This document shows, piece after piece, positions 22,863-34,600 of a stretch of DNA of 64,000 bases. This DNA comes from Amoebophrya sp. A120. Taxonomy: Eukaryota; Sar; Dinophyceae; Syndiniales; Amoebophryaceae. The DNA is taken from the NCBI GenBank assembly GCA_905178155.1, contig CAJINV010000011.1, positions 2,313,331 to 2,377,330 of the forward strand, written 5' to 3'. Each line of letters opens with the position of its first letter. Positions within the stretch are counted from its first letter, which is position 1. Position numbers and translations under genes: made by a program. A model generated the notes under the pieces. The model saw only the letters and a list, made by a program, of their open reading frames with translations, had not been told where the DNA came from and did no database searches.

Positions 22863-24680
22863 ATGTCGGATAATCCCGTGTGGAAGGCTTTTAAGCCGTT
22901 CGTGACCGGTTCTATCTCCGGTTCCGTTGCGACATGCTGCATCCAGCCGATGGACATGGTGAAGGTAAGGATCCAAGTTGCCGCGGCCGAGGGAAAACCA
23001 ACCTCACCGGTAACGATTGCAACCACGCTGGTGAAGGAAGAGGGCTTCCTGGCGATGTACTCGGTAATAATACAACTTCAGGATCGATGGCTATGGCTTT
23101 AGTTTTGCTTCCTGGTTCTTGATGGTGCTGAAGGGAAAAAATGCAAAGCAATCGAACAGTCTTCACAATACCCGAAGTCGAATTTTGTTCATCACTGTAC
23201 AACAAGAAGAAAACCTCAACGTCAACAGGGTCTCTCGGCAGGGTTGACAAGGCAAGTCATATATACCGGGGCGCGACTGGGACTCTACGACATTTTCACA
23301 GACATGGTACTGATTTTTTTGCGACGAAGTGATTCTGCTCAACATGATTCGAGATGAACATATAAGTATGTAAGTAGTTCTAGGTCGTTCTGAGGTTTCG
23401 AAATGCATGCGTGGGACGTCGTCATTGATGTTTCGATATGCAGCATGTGTGAATGTGTACTATTTTAAAAACTGTTCTATACTTCAGGCAAAAACTCCGG
23501 GTGAGAAAACCTTTCCCATGTGGAAAACCGCCGCGTGCGCCCTGTCTGCCGGTGGTTATGCAAGAAAAACTGTGTATAGTGTAACTTTGTAATGCAGAAC
23601 ATGCAACAGAGTCGCACTTGTCGTGCGACACAGCCATGAACTTCTCGGTTCCTGTGTGTCTTCCCTTACAGGCCACGCATGACAGATTTTGTCTGTTGTG
23701 TAGAGCAAATTTGTAATGCTCTCGGCCAAAGAAAGTTACACTAACACAGTTTTTTTCTTGGATACTGGGATAGCAGCGGTAATTGGTAACCCAGCAGACC
23801 TGTCGTTGATCCGCATGCAGACGGACAGCATGCTCCCAAAAGCCGAACAGGTGGGCTACAGACACGCGGGACACGCTATGTCAAGTATTGCTTTGCTGGT
23901 TCTACTCAGATGTATTTTTTCCACGTGAAGATCGACACAATATTAAATACCTGTGATCTATTGCATGCAGATGAGTACCACCTCCACCTCCTAGATTATC
24001 CGTAGATCCAACATTTTTGCATGCCGTTGTGACCAGTTCAAGTTTAAAAAAAATTTTATTGCAATGGAATTACCTCTTCAAACAAGGTATTCTGAAAGGC
24101 GAGGGCTTCGTTGGTCTTTTCAAGGGCTCTGTGCCCACGAGCGTCCGCGCGATGGCGTTGAACTTGGGAATGCTCGGCGGAAACTCCGCGGCAAAAGATT
24201 TTTTGTCCGGATCGTTTGGACTGGAAAAGTCAGGGACAGCATGCGTGTTCGGGGCATCGGCGATCGCAGGCTTCTTCGCGTCGGCATTCTCATTGCCGTT
24301 TGGTACTAAGTTGTAAAATTTCAATGATTCTATGAATTGCAAAAGAAGTTGTATCGTACTACGTAGTAATTGCAATAAAAATTCGCTTAGCATGCTGATT
24401 TCCATGGCAACAAGATTTGTATTGTGCCTGACTGCAATGTCAATTAAATTTAAATCCAGATTTCGTGAAGACGCAAGTCCAGAAGGCCAAGCCGGATGCG
24501 AACGGCAAGATGCCCTTCAACGGCCCCATTGACTGCGCCATGAAGATGTTGGCCGAGGGCGGTCCACTGCGGTTCTACGCCGGATTCCCGACCTACTACT
24601 TCCGTATCGCGCCCCACGCGATGATCACGCTCATCGCCCAGGACAAGGTGAAGAAATTCTGGCAGAGCATCGGCGCGTAG
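22863..24680 (+). CDS. SLC25A11: Mitochondrial carrier, 2-oxoglutarate/malate type (SLC25A11-like)
   Basis: Exons 22863-23063, 23229-23306, 23488-23556, 23770-23879, 24043-24302 and 24460-24680 join to 313 codons with stop (312 aa, the usual carrier length). Three mitochondrial-carrier signatures are visible, one per repeat: PMDMVKVRIQ, PADLSLIRMQTD and PFDFVKTQVQ. AGLTRQVIYTGARLGLYD after the first repeat is typical of oxoglutarate/malate carriers. The family exchanges 2-oxoglutarate for malate across the inner mitochondrial membrane. Four introns are GT-AG (23064-23228, 23307-23487, 23880-24042, 24303-24459; the third is the least certain), and IE19 is an introner. Substrate is inferred from similarity. 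Confidence 0.87.
23557..23764. mobile_element. Introner IE19 (family C)
   Basis: TIR tatgcaagaaaaactgtg at the left; right end cagtttttttcttggata. Flanks gtggt / ctggg share three of five bases. Opposite orientation to IE13. Joins LSAGG-GIAAVIG. Confidence 0.85.
24303..24459 (+). other. GT-AG intron containing an introner remnant
   Basis: Donor TTTG|GTACTAAG and acceptor AATCCAG|AT; junction SLPF-DFVKT in frame. Inside, tatgaattgcaaaagaag and a following gtatcgtact resemble a family F terminus, but there is no TSD and splicing signals are conventional. Confidence 0.65.
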
Positions 24681-26113
24681 GCACGACTGATAAGTACTTA
24701 TATATTTTTTCACAACGACCCACAAGTAGCAAAGAATCTGAATAACTGTGAGCGCCAGTACTAAAGGTACTCTCAGTACACGCTGGTCGTATAATTTCTT
24801 TTTGCGATAGTACAACTTCTCATGCAGGATATTAACCGCGGCTAAAGCCGCGCCGCCCTGCTGTCATGCCGGCGGGAAGATCGCTTCTTTATCTTCCCAC
24901 TCCGGTCCGATAAGCACTACTAGCACGACCTACAACGGCACGCAAATACTATGCGGTTACAAGTATATGCTGAACATCATGCCAAACACGACACGGAAAT
25001 CGAATTACGATATGAATTCTTTCTGCAGATAATTTTTTTGTTATTTACTTTTTTCGACCAAGAACTTCCACTTCGGGATTAGTGTCGTCTCGGAAGTAGG
25101 AACCACGACGAAAAAGGAGCGGGTGGGAAAAAGGGATTATAGCCAAGAAACTTGATTACTATGATTTTCCATACCGTGTGCCGAAAAGGAATTCCCACAT
25201 CAGAAGTATCAAAGCGCCGTGTGTAATACCAAGAATCCTCCATCAAGTTCGATATACAGTTCCAGCCGCCTCTTAAAGGATGAGGCGGAGCGGTCATACA
25301 ACAAGACTTCGAATTTTAATAAGGGACGAATCACAGGGGCACCAGGATGCTCTTGGAAAAAATATAACGACAGAGAAAGAATCTACGCTGAAGAAATTTT
25401 TACCGCTCCACTTTGCACTTTGAGATCTTCATAGAGGTGCAGCCCTAGTGTGTGAAAAGGAACGTAAGATCAGTCCAAGTTGCAGTGGTCAACTTTTTCG
25501 CTGTGATAAGGAATGCAGCCATAAGCAGAACCATCTCTTAATTATATCACCGACCGTATCACTACCACCTAAAAATGAATCTAAGTGCGCAAGTATAAAG
25601 ATCCTTGTCCTGCTTGATCGGAATCATGATTTCTGTTCTCTGAAACCACCCAATGTCTGGATGATCGAAGTACAAGAAAGAAAACCGACTGAGATCCGCC
25701 TGTCAGCGAATAGCGCACATTGGATCCTGATCCTGCCTGGTTGCTTGAAGTGTCTGATCCGAACAAATCAATACGGTGTACTTCTCTCATCGTGGATCGA
25801 CTTAAAGAATTGATGCAAAGAGATCTGAAAGTCCGTATTTGCATATGATCAAAGCTTCTGAACGTGATCGTGCGTAGCTCGACACAGATTTAGCCCTGGT
25901 AGGCCACGTACAATCGATAACTTCATCAAAACAAAAGCAGGTGCATTATTTGCTGGTTCGGAATCTACTCTAAGTGAACTACCACTAGATTTGAGGTTTT
26001 TCATTGCTATACATCTAGCTGTGAGAAAGCCAAAGTAAAGACAAACTTATCAGAACATTACACGAAGTTTTATTTGTAAAGCCAGCAGTTCACACCAAGT
26101 TGTAGGCGTCAAA
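24681..26113. other. Intergenic
   Basis: No supported gene. A small GC hairpin CGCGGC-TAAA-GCCGCG lies near 24838-24853. The 121-codon frame at 25448-25813 has no recognisable features and is probably chance. Confidence 0.5.
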
Positions 26114-27595
26114 ATGGGCAAGCCAGTGATGAAGAATTTGGTGAAGAAGCAAGGCGCAGCTAGCAAGGCGGACTCTGCTGCAGAGAAGAAGAAAGCCGTC
26201 GAAAACAAAACCGTCACCCCCATTGCAGCTGCTTCCGAAGAAACCACCGAAAAGAAGGCCACCTCTGAACAAGCGAAAAACATCAAAGGGATGAAGAAGT
26301 CCATGAAAAATAAGCAGCCGCTGAAGAAAGAGAAAGAACATCCAGCCGGCGAAAACCAGAAGGTGAAAATCCAAGCGCCTCCTCCGCTCGCGAAGGTCGA
26401 TGCAGCTGTTGCGCAGGATGAAAATTCGGAAGAACAAAGCGTTGACGAAGAGGAAAACAACGATGAGGATGACGAATCTGTTTCCGACGAGGAGGATAAA
26501 ATTGCGATCCAATCCGCCTTGCAGAAACACCCGAACTCCAAGTCCGACCTGAAGAACCGCGTGCATAAAACCTCCACTAAAGAAGAGCGAAACGCCCGCG
26601 GCGTGCTCTACATTGGCCACCTACCGATGGGCTTCTTCGAACCGCAGCTGAAGATTTTCTTCAGCCAGTTTGGCGAAATCTGCCGCCTGAAGCTCTCCCG
26701 ATCGAAACAAACCGGCCGCCCGAAGGGGTACGCGTTCATCGAGTTTGAGTTGAAGGAGGTCGCGGAGATTGTGGCGAGCACCATGAACAACTATTTATTG
26801 TACGGACGGAAGTTGGAAGTCGCGTTGGTGGATGCTGAGAAAATCAAGATGATCGGTAGAGGCTTCTGGAAGAACTGGAAGCAGAACATCGTGCCGGTGG
26901 CCCGGACGAACCAGAAGAAGCAGAAGGAGCAGCACAAGGTCAAAAAGACGGAGGACGGGAAGAAAACCATTCTGTCCACCCGGCAGCAGCGCCGCGCGAA
27001 GACGAAGCTGTGGAAGATGGAGCAATTGAAGAACTGCGGGTTGGAAAACACTATCAAATGTAAAAATGTCTGGGTCTGGAAGGATGCAACTTGTGATGCT
27101 GCGTGTGGATTCCAAAAAAATCTGTATTGCATGAGTACCAAAGGGAATGCAATTGTTGCTACGCTGAGAAGGCATTTGTCATGCGGAATAGGCATCAAGA
27201 AGCCCTCAAAAAATCTGTATTGCTAGGGTATCGTTCACAGACATGATGGCTCATGCAAAACGTGCATGACAAGTGTCAGAATCTTCCAGACCCAGACATT
27301 TTTACAGTTGATAAACACTAACGAAGCGACTTTGAAGAAAAACGTCGAGGTTTTATCCAAGGCGAGCGTCGTCGCGCAAAAGGTCTCGGAATTGAACCCG
27401 AAGGGGGAGTTTGAGCCGAAGAAGGAGGAAAAAATCGAGGTGGTGCCGCAAGAAAAAGCCGTGGAAAAAGATGTTGAAAAGACGATGAAAACAACCACTG
27501 CATCCTCCGAGGATAAAAACAAAGCGACTGGTGGTTCGGGAGCAAAAAAGGTCGTTGGGTCGAAGAAGAAGGTGATGAAAAAGAAGTCGGCTTAG
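26114..27595 (+). CDS. NIFK: Nucleolar RRM protein, NIFK/Nop15-like
   Basis: Exons 26114-27051 and 27319-27595 join to 405 codons with stop (404 aa) across introner IE20. The N-terminal 160 residues are Lys/Ala/Glu-rich with an acidic run (NNDEDDESVSDEED). An RRM follows at about residues 163-240: RNP2 VLYIGHLP, RNP1 KGYAFIEF, and the family-typical MNNYLLYGRKLEVALV. A Lys-rich C-terminal tail fits a nucleolar protein. NIFK/Nop15 proteins bind pre-60S rRNA near ITS2 and are needed for its processing. The RRM is seen directly; the ribos­ome-biogenesis role is from the family. Confidence 0.87.
27052..27313. mobile_element. Introner IE20 (family B)
   Basis: TSD aacac at 27047-27051 and 27314-27318, perfect. 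TIR tatcaaatgt plus gtctgggtctgg. Joins GLENT-NEATLKK. Confidence 0.94.
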
Positions 27596-28655
27596 GTTTT
27601 GTGCTGCATGTACTCATAGAACCTGGACGAGACTAAAGCTAAACACGCTCATGATTTTCGCATCCAATTCATCAGAAGATCATGAATTTGGATCTTCTGA
27701 CGAGGAATCATCTCTGCCTGCAATTATGATCGAAGAAAACGCTGTAGTTGTTGCACTAGCAGCTTCCAAGAATAAAGATGTCGCGGAAAGAACAAGAACC
27801 TTCTGCACCATCTATCACGGTCGTTGTATTCTTTGCGCACGCTATGAGGAAAAACGTATAAAAATACAAAAACTGCTACAGACGTCGTGAACGTCTCACC
27901 GTCTTGAGTGGCGCTGCGTATCAAGCTATCATGTGTGGCTACATACACTCGCTGATGCTGTTCCTGTTGCTCCGTGTAGCAATATCGTGCTTGCAGTGTT
28001 GCAAGCTAGACCTACAGCTGCTGCTGTAGGTGTTTGTGGTGTTACGAGTGTGACGAGACCGGGTACAAAAAAAACGCATTCATCAAATGGTAAAACTCGT
28101 TTGAAAAATGTTCATCGGTATTAGTTGTGTTGTTTTTTGTCGTTGTGGCAGAACAAAAAATTGCAATTTTGAGGAACAAAAGTGCTAGTTAAGTACCAGC
28201 TTTGTCAGATTTTTTTTCACGTCCATGTATGTTGTCGTTCCTTCTTTCAGAATCCATCGCTGCTGTGTGATAAAGTTTCATGTGTAGGTGTACTAGTAGA
28301 AGCGCTCAGGCCTTTGCAGTGTGTGTAGAGCTACATCAAGTACAGGATACTTCCAAAAGTGCTGCTTCCGGTTCGCTTAAGCTCATGCTGTGAGCGTGAG
28401 ACTGACGGTATGGTCGTGGTGGCATCAGCTTTTGTGTGTAGAAGCTCAGATTTACTTATGAACCTGCCTTCTTAATATCGTGGCATCTTTCGATGAAATG
28501 TAGTGCTCCTGTACTGCTCGTGCTCCCTGCTTCAGTGGCGGTTCGACGGCGTGAAAATGAACCAAGCCTACCGAGAACGACCCTGAAGATCCTGAAGTTC
28601 TTGCCGCACTTGAACATAATTCCCAGTACCACCAACCCCGATAATCATCTTCACC
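27596..28655. other. Intergenic
   Basis: No supported gene. A perfect 9-bp hairpin (ACCTACAGC/GCTGTAGGT, 4-base loop) lies at 28010-28031. Confidence 0.5.
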
Positions 28656-31600
28656 ATGGTGAAACCCATCTGGAAGCTGCAGGAGTACATCGGCCACTTG
28701 GACGAGGTTCGGTCCTGTCGGCTCGGCCAAAAGTCGGGCACAAAAATTCTTGCCACCGGCGGTGCGGACAAGCGGGTCTGCGTGTGGCAAATCGGGCAAC
28801 CGCAGCCGTTGGTGTCACTCACGGGGCACGCGAGCGTACCGCAGAGCCTCGTGTTTGACCAAGCGGAGGAAAGTCTGGTGGTCGGCTGCGCGGGGGGAAG
28901 TCTGCAGGTCTGGAATCTGGACCAGCAGAAAGTGCACGCCAGCTTTACCGGCCACAGGACCAGTTGCGAATGTACTTTTTTTGCGGAGTTTTGTTTGTTG
29001 TTTGTGTGTCACTAGGAGGTAGTAGAGTTTGTGTCGGAGTAAAGGACTTGAAATTTATTTCTAACTGCGATGACCTTCGGTTTTTCCATGTATGATGCGA
29101 TCAAATAGAAATATACGACCAGCACCAGCAACCATGTCGTGGATGCGCATGCAGCAGTGAATCGATAGAAAGTAAGCACACCTACTTCTACATCAGGTGT
29201 CGAGTTCCACCCTTACGGCGATTTTTTCGCGTCCGGCTCGCTGGATACCAACATGAAGATTTGGGACCTGCGCCGGAAAAGCTGCATCCAGACCTACAAG
29301 GGGCACTCGATGGGCATCAGCTGTGTGCGGTTTTCGCCGCACGGCCGCTGGGTCGCGACGGCGGGGCAGGACGCGACGGTCAAGCTGTGGGACCTGACGG
29401 CGGGCAAGTTGATGAAGGAATTTTCCTTGCACAAGGCCGGCATCACCAGCATGGACTTCCACCCGGATGAATTTTACCTGGTCACCGGCTCGGTGGACCG
29501 GACTTGCAAGTTGTGGAACCTGGAAAGCTTCAAAAACGTCTCCACCACGGATATGGGGTCGGGACCCGTGCAGGTACTTATTTTTCTACCTAAAAGTCTA
29601 GAGGTTTGGCTTTATTTTGAAGATGCAACTTGGCCACGACAACTGAATTATTATTATAAGGAAACTGGCGCCAAACTGTTGCTGCTTGACAATTGAAGTG
29701 TGAAGTTGAAGATTCCGCAAAAATCGAATTTTATGCACTCCTGCAGCAAGTGATCTTTCACCCGGAGCACAAAGCGGTTGTTGCTGGGTTCGCTGACGGT
29801 CTCCGTTCGTACTCCATCAGTAACCTCTATGGATGTGTCAGGATTGAAATCGACAAAGTTGAAATAACTTGTAATGCAGAAAATGGATGAAAGTTGCATC
29901 CCAGTTGCCAAGTGGCGCATGACAAATTTGGGTAGAGCCGAAGCCCAGCTTGTCATGCTGTTCGGGTAAGGAAGACGCCTTTTGTCATTCTACTTTAGCA
30001 GCTCTATTTCTACCCCGAAACAGGCTTGCAATCTGCCCCCCTTGCCTACTCTGCAAGACAGGCACTTTCTGCGTTGCATTTTATGCATGACAAACTATTT
30101 CAACTTTGACGATTTCAAACCTGACAGTTCCATAACCTCCAGGCTGCGCCGACCTGCTACGAAGCCGAGTGGGGCGGGAAATTGCATGACCTTCGGATCT
30201 CCGATACGCACTGCAAAATGACCGGAATTTCCGTCGAGAGCAGCAAAGTGAACGTGTGGGTAGGGACCCTGAATAAGAAGGAGGAGAACAACATTCTGCC
30301 AAGCGGAGCAAATGCCGGCGTCCCGCTGATGAATTATAAAAGCTCGGTACTACTACATGCAAGTATTTTAATGCAAATAAGGTGGCAGACGCAGACCATG
30401 AGCATGACCACTCAGACGCAATGAATTTTGTCTTCGTAATCGTATGTTGTAGTTCTACAACTTGTTATTTCAACTTTATTCCTCGGTTTAAAAAAAGACA
30501 GAGTAGAACTATCAACTCGGTCCTTTGTACAATTTCAGGTCGTCAGTCGCGAATCTTCTGATCTGGTAACCAAATGCGTGCGCGCGCGCGCGCAGAGCGC
30601 GCGCCGGCCCACGAAGCCGGCGCGCGCGCTCTGCGCGCTTGCGATATTGCTTAGCAAACGCAGCGCGAAGGCAGTTGCCGTTACCATATAGGGCAACCGC
30701 CGGGAGGCGTGAAGGTCAGGGAAATGGCCAGAAAGGAAGCGGGAGAAGGGAAAAAAAGCGGACCAGATGGGAAAATGGCCAGGAGGTCAAAAATGACGCA
30801 AAAACGGCAGAAACCAAGCGGGAGAAGGTGAAAAAAGAGCATTTTTGCGGTCTGGCCCACTTAGTATCTGAAAAAGAGGCGGACTATTTTTTGCTCCGCC
30901 CGCTGGCCAGCTGCGTTGGAGCAGCAGGCACGCGACCTGTCCGGAAGCCTTGGGCCGCTTCGTAACTGGAAAAAGTTGGAAAAAAATGGCAAAAAATTGC
31001 TTTATAACGTGGGGGGAAGCAATCGTCGGATTTTGTGCAGATCACCCGGGCCACTTGGAAAATGGGAAAAGAAGAAAAATCTTGCAAAAGCGCAATCCCC
31101 CCGCAGGCTTCAAAACTGCCACCCAGGTGGGGGCGGTGAAAATGCCCAGGTCGCCCGGGCCACTTGGAAATCAGGAAAAGCAGAAAAATTTCGCAAAAGC
31201 GCAATCCCTCCGCAGGCTTCGAAACTGCCACCCAGGTGGGGGCGGTGAAAATGTCCAGGTCGCCCGGGCCACTTGGAAATCAGGAAAAGCAGAAAAATTT
31301 CGCAAAAGCGCAATCCCTCCGCAGGCTTCGAAACTGCCAGTCAGCTGCGGTCGGTGAAAATGTCCGGAGCCCTTCGGCCACCTAAGAACCAGAAAAAAGA
31401 GCGAAAATTGAAAAAAATCGAGAACCCCCGGCAGGCTTACAAACTGGCCGCCAAGGGCGGTCCGGCGGGCGCGCGCTTGCGCCGTACCATCGCGATTGGG
31501 AAAAAAAAAACGCACTAGAAGCGGGCGGGGGTATGTCACAAATTCCCCATTTGCCCTGGGTTGTGGGCAGAAATTCAGCATCTTCCCCGGGTCTGAAATG

Positions 31601-34600
31601 GCCGATTTTGGTGGCCCAGCAGGGTTCGCGGGTTTGCGGTTTTCCACATACCTTCCTGGCCAGGTGGCCAGTTTGTCACGCAGGGGGCTACAAAGGATGC
31701 CCCGCTGCGAAATAGCAGACCGGATTTCGCTTTCAATGACTCGTTCCTTTGTACAATTTCAGGTCGTCAGTCGCGAATCTTCTGATAGCCAACAAGGTGG
31801 AGCTGCGTTTGGAGCGAAGCAAGGTTCTTCTCGGACCAGCACCACCACGAGCTCCACGGCCCGGCCAATGAAGAAATCGGAGTCCAAACCCGAAGTGCAG
31901 CAACCCTCCTCCGCCACAAAGCAGCAGCTGCCGCGACTGAAAGCGCCAACGGACACCGGGTTGCGCCGGACCACGACCGCTGGTGGCGTGACAAGTTCCG
32001 GAGGTGGATCCTCGTCGTCTTCCAGCAGCTCCAGTTCCTCGTCCCAGCCACAGAGCAAAAGTTCGTCTACTGGGTCTGCTTCAACGAAAGTAATGAACCC
32101 AGCGACGTCGAGCAGCAGCAGCAACAGCAGCTCTCAGGAGAAGATGCACCTCTACTACCCACACGCATCATCATCATCATCATCATCATCATCAACCCGC
32201 GAACATCAAGACAATAATTCCTTAAACGCTTTGCTCGCGGGGACGTCGTCGCGGCCGCGCCGCGCGCTGTCGGAAGACCTGGCGGACCTGGTGCCGCCCG
32301 GGGGTCCCGGGAAAAGGCACAACGAGGACGCGGTCCCAAGGCCTGGGAGCGGGATATCACAGGAAAAAAGTGCATACAGTTTCACATTTGTAGTGAATTT
32401 AGCAACACAAATTTTCTCTGCATGAGACAAAACTTGCAATGCAGAGATCATAAGGGAAAACAAAACTGAAACAAGGCTCCTATGCTTATCCGGCATAACA
32501 GAGGTGGTCTGTCTTGCTCGTTCCGCAACACAATAAATGTGCAACTGTAGCTACACTTTTTTCTTTGCATACAGGAACGCGGCAGCGTACTACAGGAGTC
32601 TGGGGATTGATGTGACGAAGCCGAACAGCGCTTCAGCATCCGTTATGTAGGTCAATTCCCAACGACCCTAAATCACTATGATCGCATTCACAAAAAGAAA
32701 AAAGAGTCGGCGCAGATTGTGCCGGGCGATTCGGATGGTAACCAGAAGCAAAGCCGCCCACCACCAGAGGCAGGCGCGCTAGGGATTTCCGTTGGCGGCC
32801 GCGTTGCGGCGGCCCGCGCCACACCATTCGCACTTGGCCCAGCGCTCCGGCGGCATTCCCTGGAGCCGTTGCTGGGGGGTGCAGGGCCGAGCCACTCGTT
32901 GCTGTGGTCGCATTAGCGAGCGGCCCACAGCAACGATAGCACGCATAGCACGCACAGCACGCATAGCACGCACAGCACCGTGCGCGGGCCAAAATTGTGT
33001 GCTATGTGTGCTGTGGCACCCCCGACACAGCAAACATAGCAAGCATAGCACGCATAGTACGCATAGCAACGAGTGGGCATTGAGCCGATTCTCTGCGTGA
33101 CTGCGCGCAGCAGGCGGGGGCGCGGCCGCAGTAGGATTAGGGTGCCAGGGGACCCAACGGGAGCAGCCGCTTATCCAGCGAACAGCGAGGAGCTCTACAC
33201 TGCAGCCGTGGAAGTTCTAATGACCCGGGGGCGTGCCACGATGCAGGGCGACAATTCAGCACTCGCTCCAGATTCGACAGCCATTTTTTTTTTCTTGTAT
33301 TGCAATCATAGCACAGAAGGGTCGTTGGGAAATTGGCCTACTCGACATCCGGTAGTATACAACCCGGAACATCCTCCAGCTCGTCCTCGTCTTCACGGCC
33401 ACGCAGCAGCCACGGTGTCCTCGACAAGAACAACGCAGCCGCTGCTGCTGCTGTTGCGAGACAGTCGTCAGGAGGTACAGTGGCAATTAGTATTACGGCG
33501 GCAGATGTTGACCGTCCGAAGGAAGATGAACTACAAGGGCAGCAGGAACTGCAACATCTGGAGCCTCTTCCTTCTGCCCCCGCTCCCAGTCATCGCCCCG
33601 GTGAATTACAATATCGGGACGAAGATTTTTTTGGTCGAGCGTCTCCCTCTCCATCACCGCCATCCCGTAGAAGCGATAGCGCTGTTGCGCTGGGGAAATT
33701 TCAGACAAGTTCCACCCATGCGATGAACAAGTCCTCCGGTTCATCATCGTCCCCAAAAAAGTCGGGAGGTAATTCAGGTAGTAGTAGTTCTACTTCATCT
33801 ACATCAACCCGAGGGGCAGTTGCTGGTCGGAACAGCGCGCCACAAGTGCTTGGCAGCATCAACAAGCCTGTCCTAGCTGCGCATTCTGGGGCTGTTCTTT
33901 CTGCAACGGGGGGCCACACAACTTCTAGTGCCTGCTCGCCCATCGCGCCGCCGGGGGAGGACTTCGATCAGCCTAAGAGTGATGGAAATTCTATCGGGGT
34001 TAGCGGACGAGAGCCCCCGCATGCCGAAGATGTCGCCCTGGTGTCCAGCGCGGCGACTGTAGTTCCAGCAGGAAGTTCGTCTACAAGGAGTCCTCCAGCA
34101 GCTGACCTTGTTTCTACTAGTGCTTCAAATAAACCTCCTGCTGCGACGACGAATAACCCTCTTCCTGCGCAGTCCAAGAAAGCGATGGCCTTTGCGGACT
34201 ACCTGCAGGACGTGCTGCCGAAGGCAAGGCTTCCGAAGAGCTTGCTTCTCGCAAACGACGTCGAGGATATGCCAGGAGGTGCAGGTTCAGCTGCAATACA
34301 CCCGCCAGCGCCGACAAGTAGCAACGTCGAGAAGCCCGACATCAAACCTTCGTCCACCGCTGGGGTGTCTAAGATGACGAAACCCGATTTCATCCTAATG
34401 ACGAATCAGAAACAGCACGACAAGACCGGAACGGGAACGACCGTTTCTACCGCCTCGAGCTCGCGCGTCGGGTCGAAAGAACTGTTGCACGGTCACCAAA
34501 ACCACTCGGTCTCCACAACGCTGCAGGAAAATTCCTGTTCCGCCTCCTCCTCGCCCCTGGAGTCCGCCCCGGTTGTGGAGGGAAGCACGTCGAATTCGGC

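Noticed and set aside
25448-25813. 121-codon + strand frame
   Set aside because: No domain or coding bias that I can see, and the composition resembles surrounding intergenic DNA.
32936-33079. CRISPR-like array
   Set aside because: The repeats are 9 bp with no unique spacers and sit in an intron of a eukaryotic gene.
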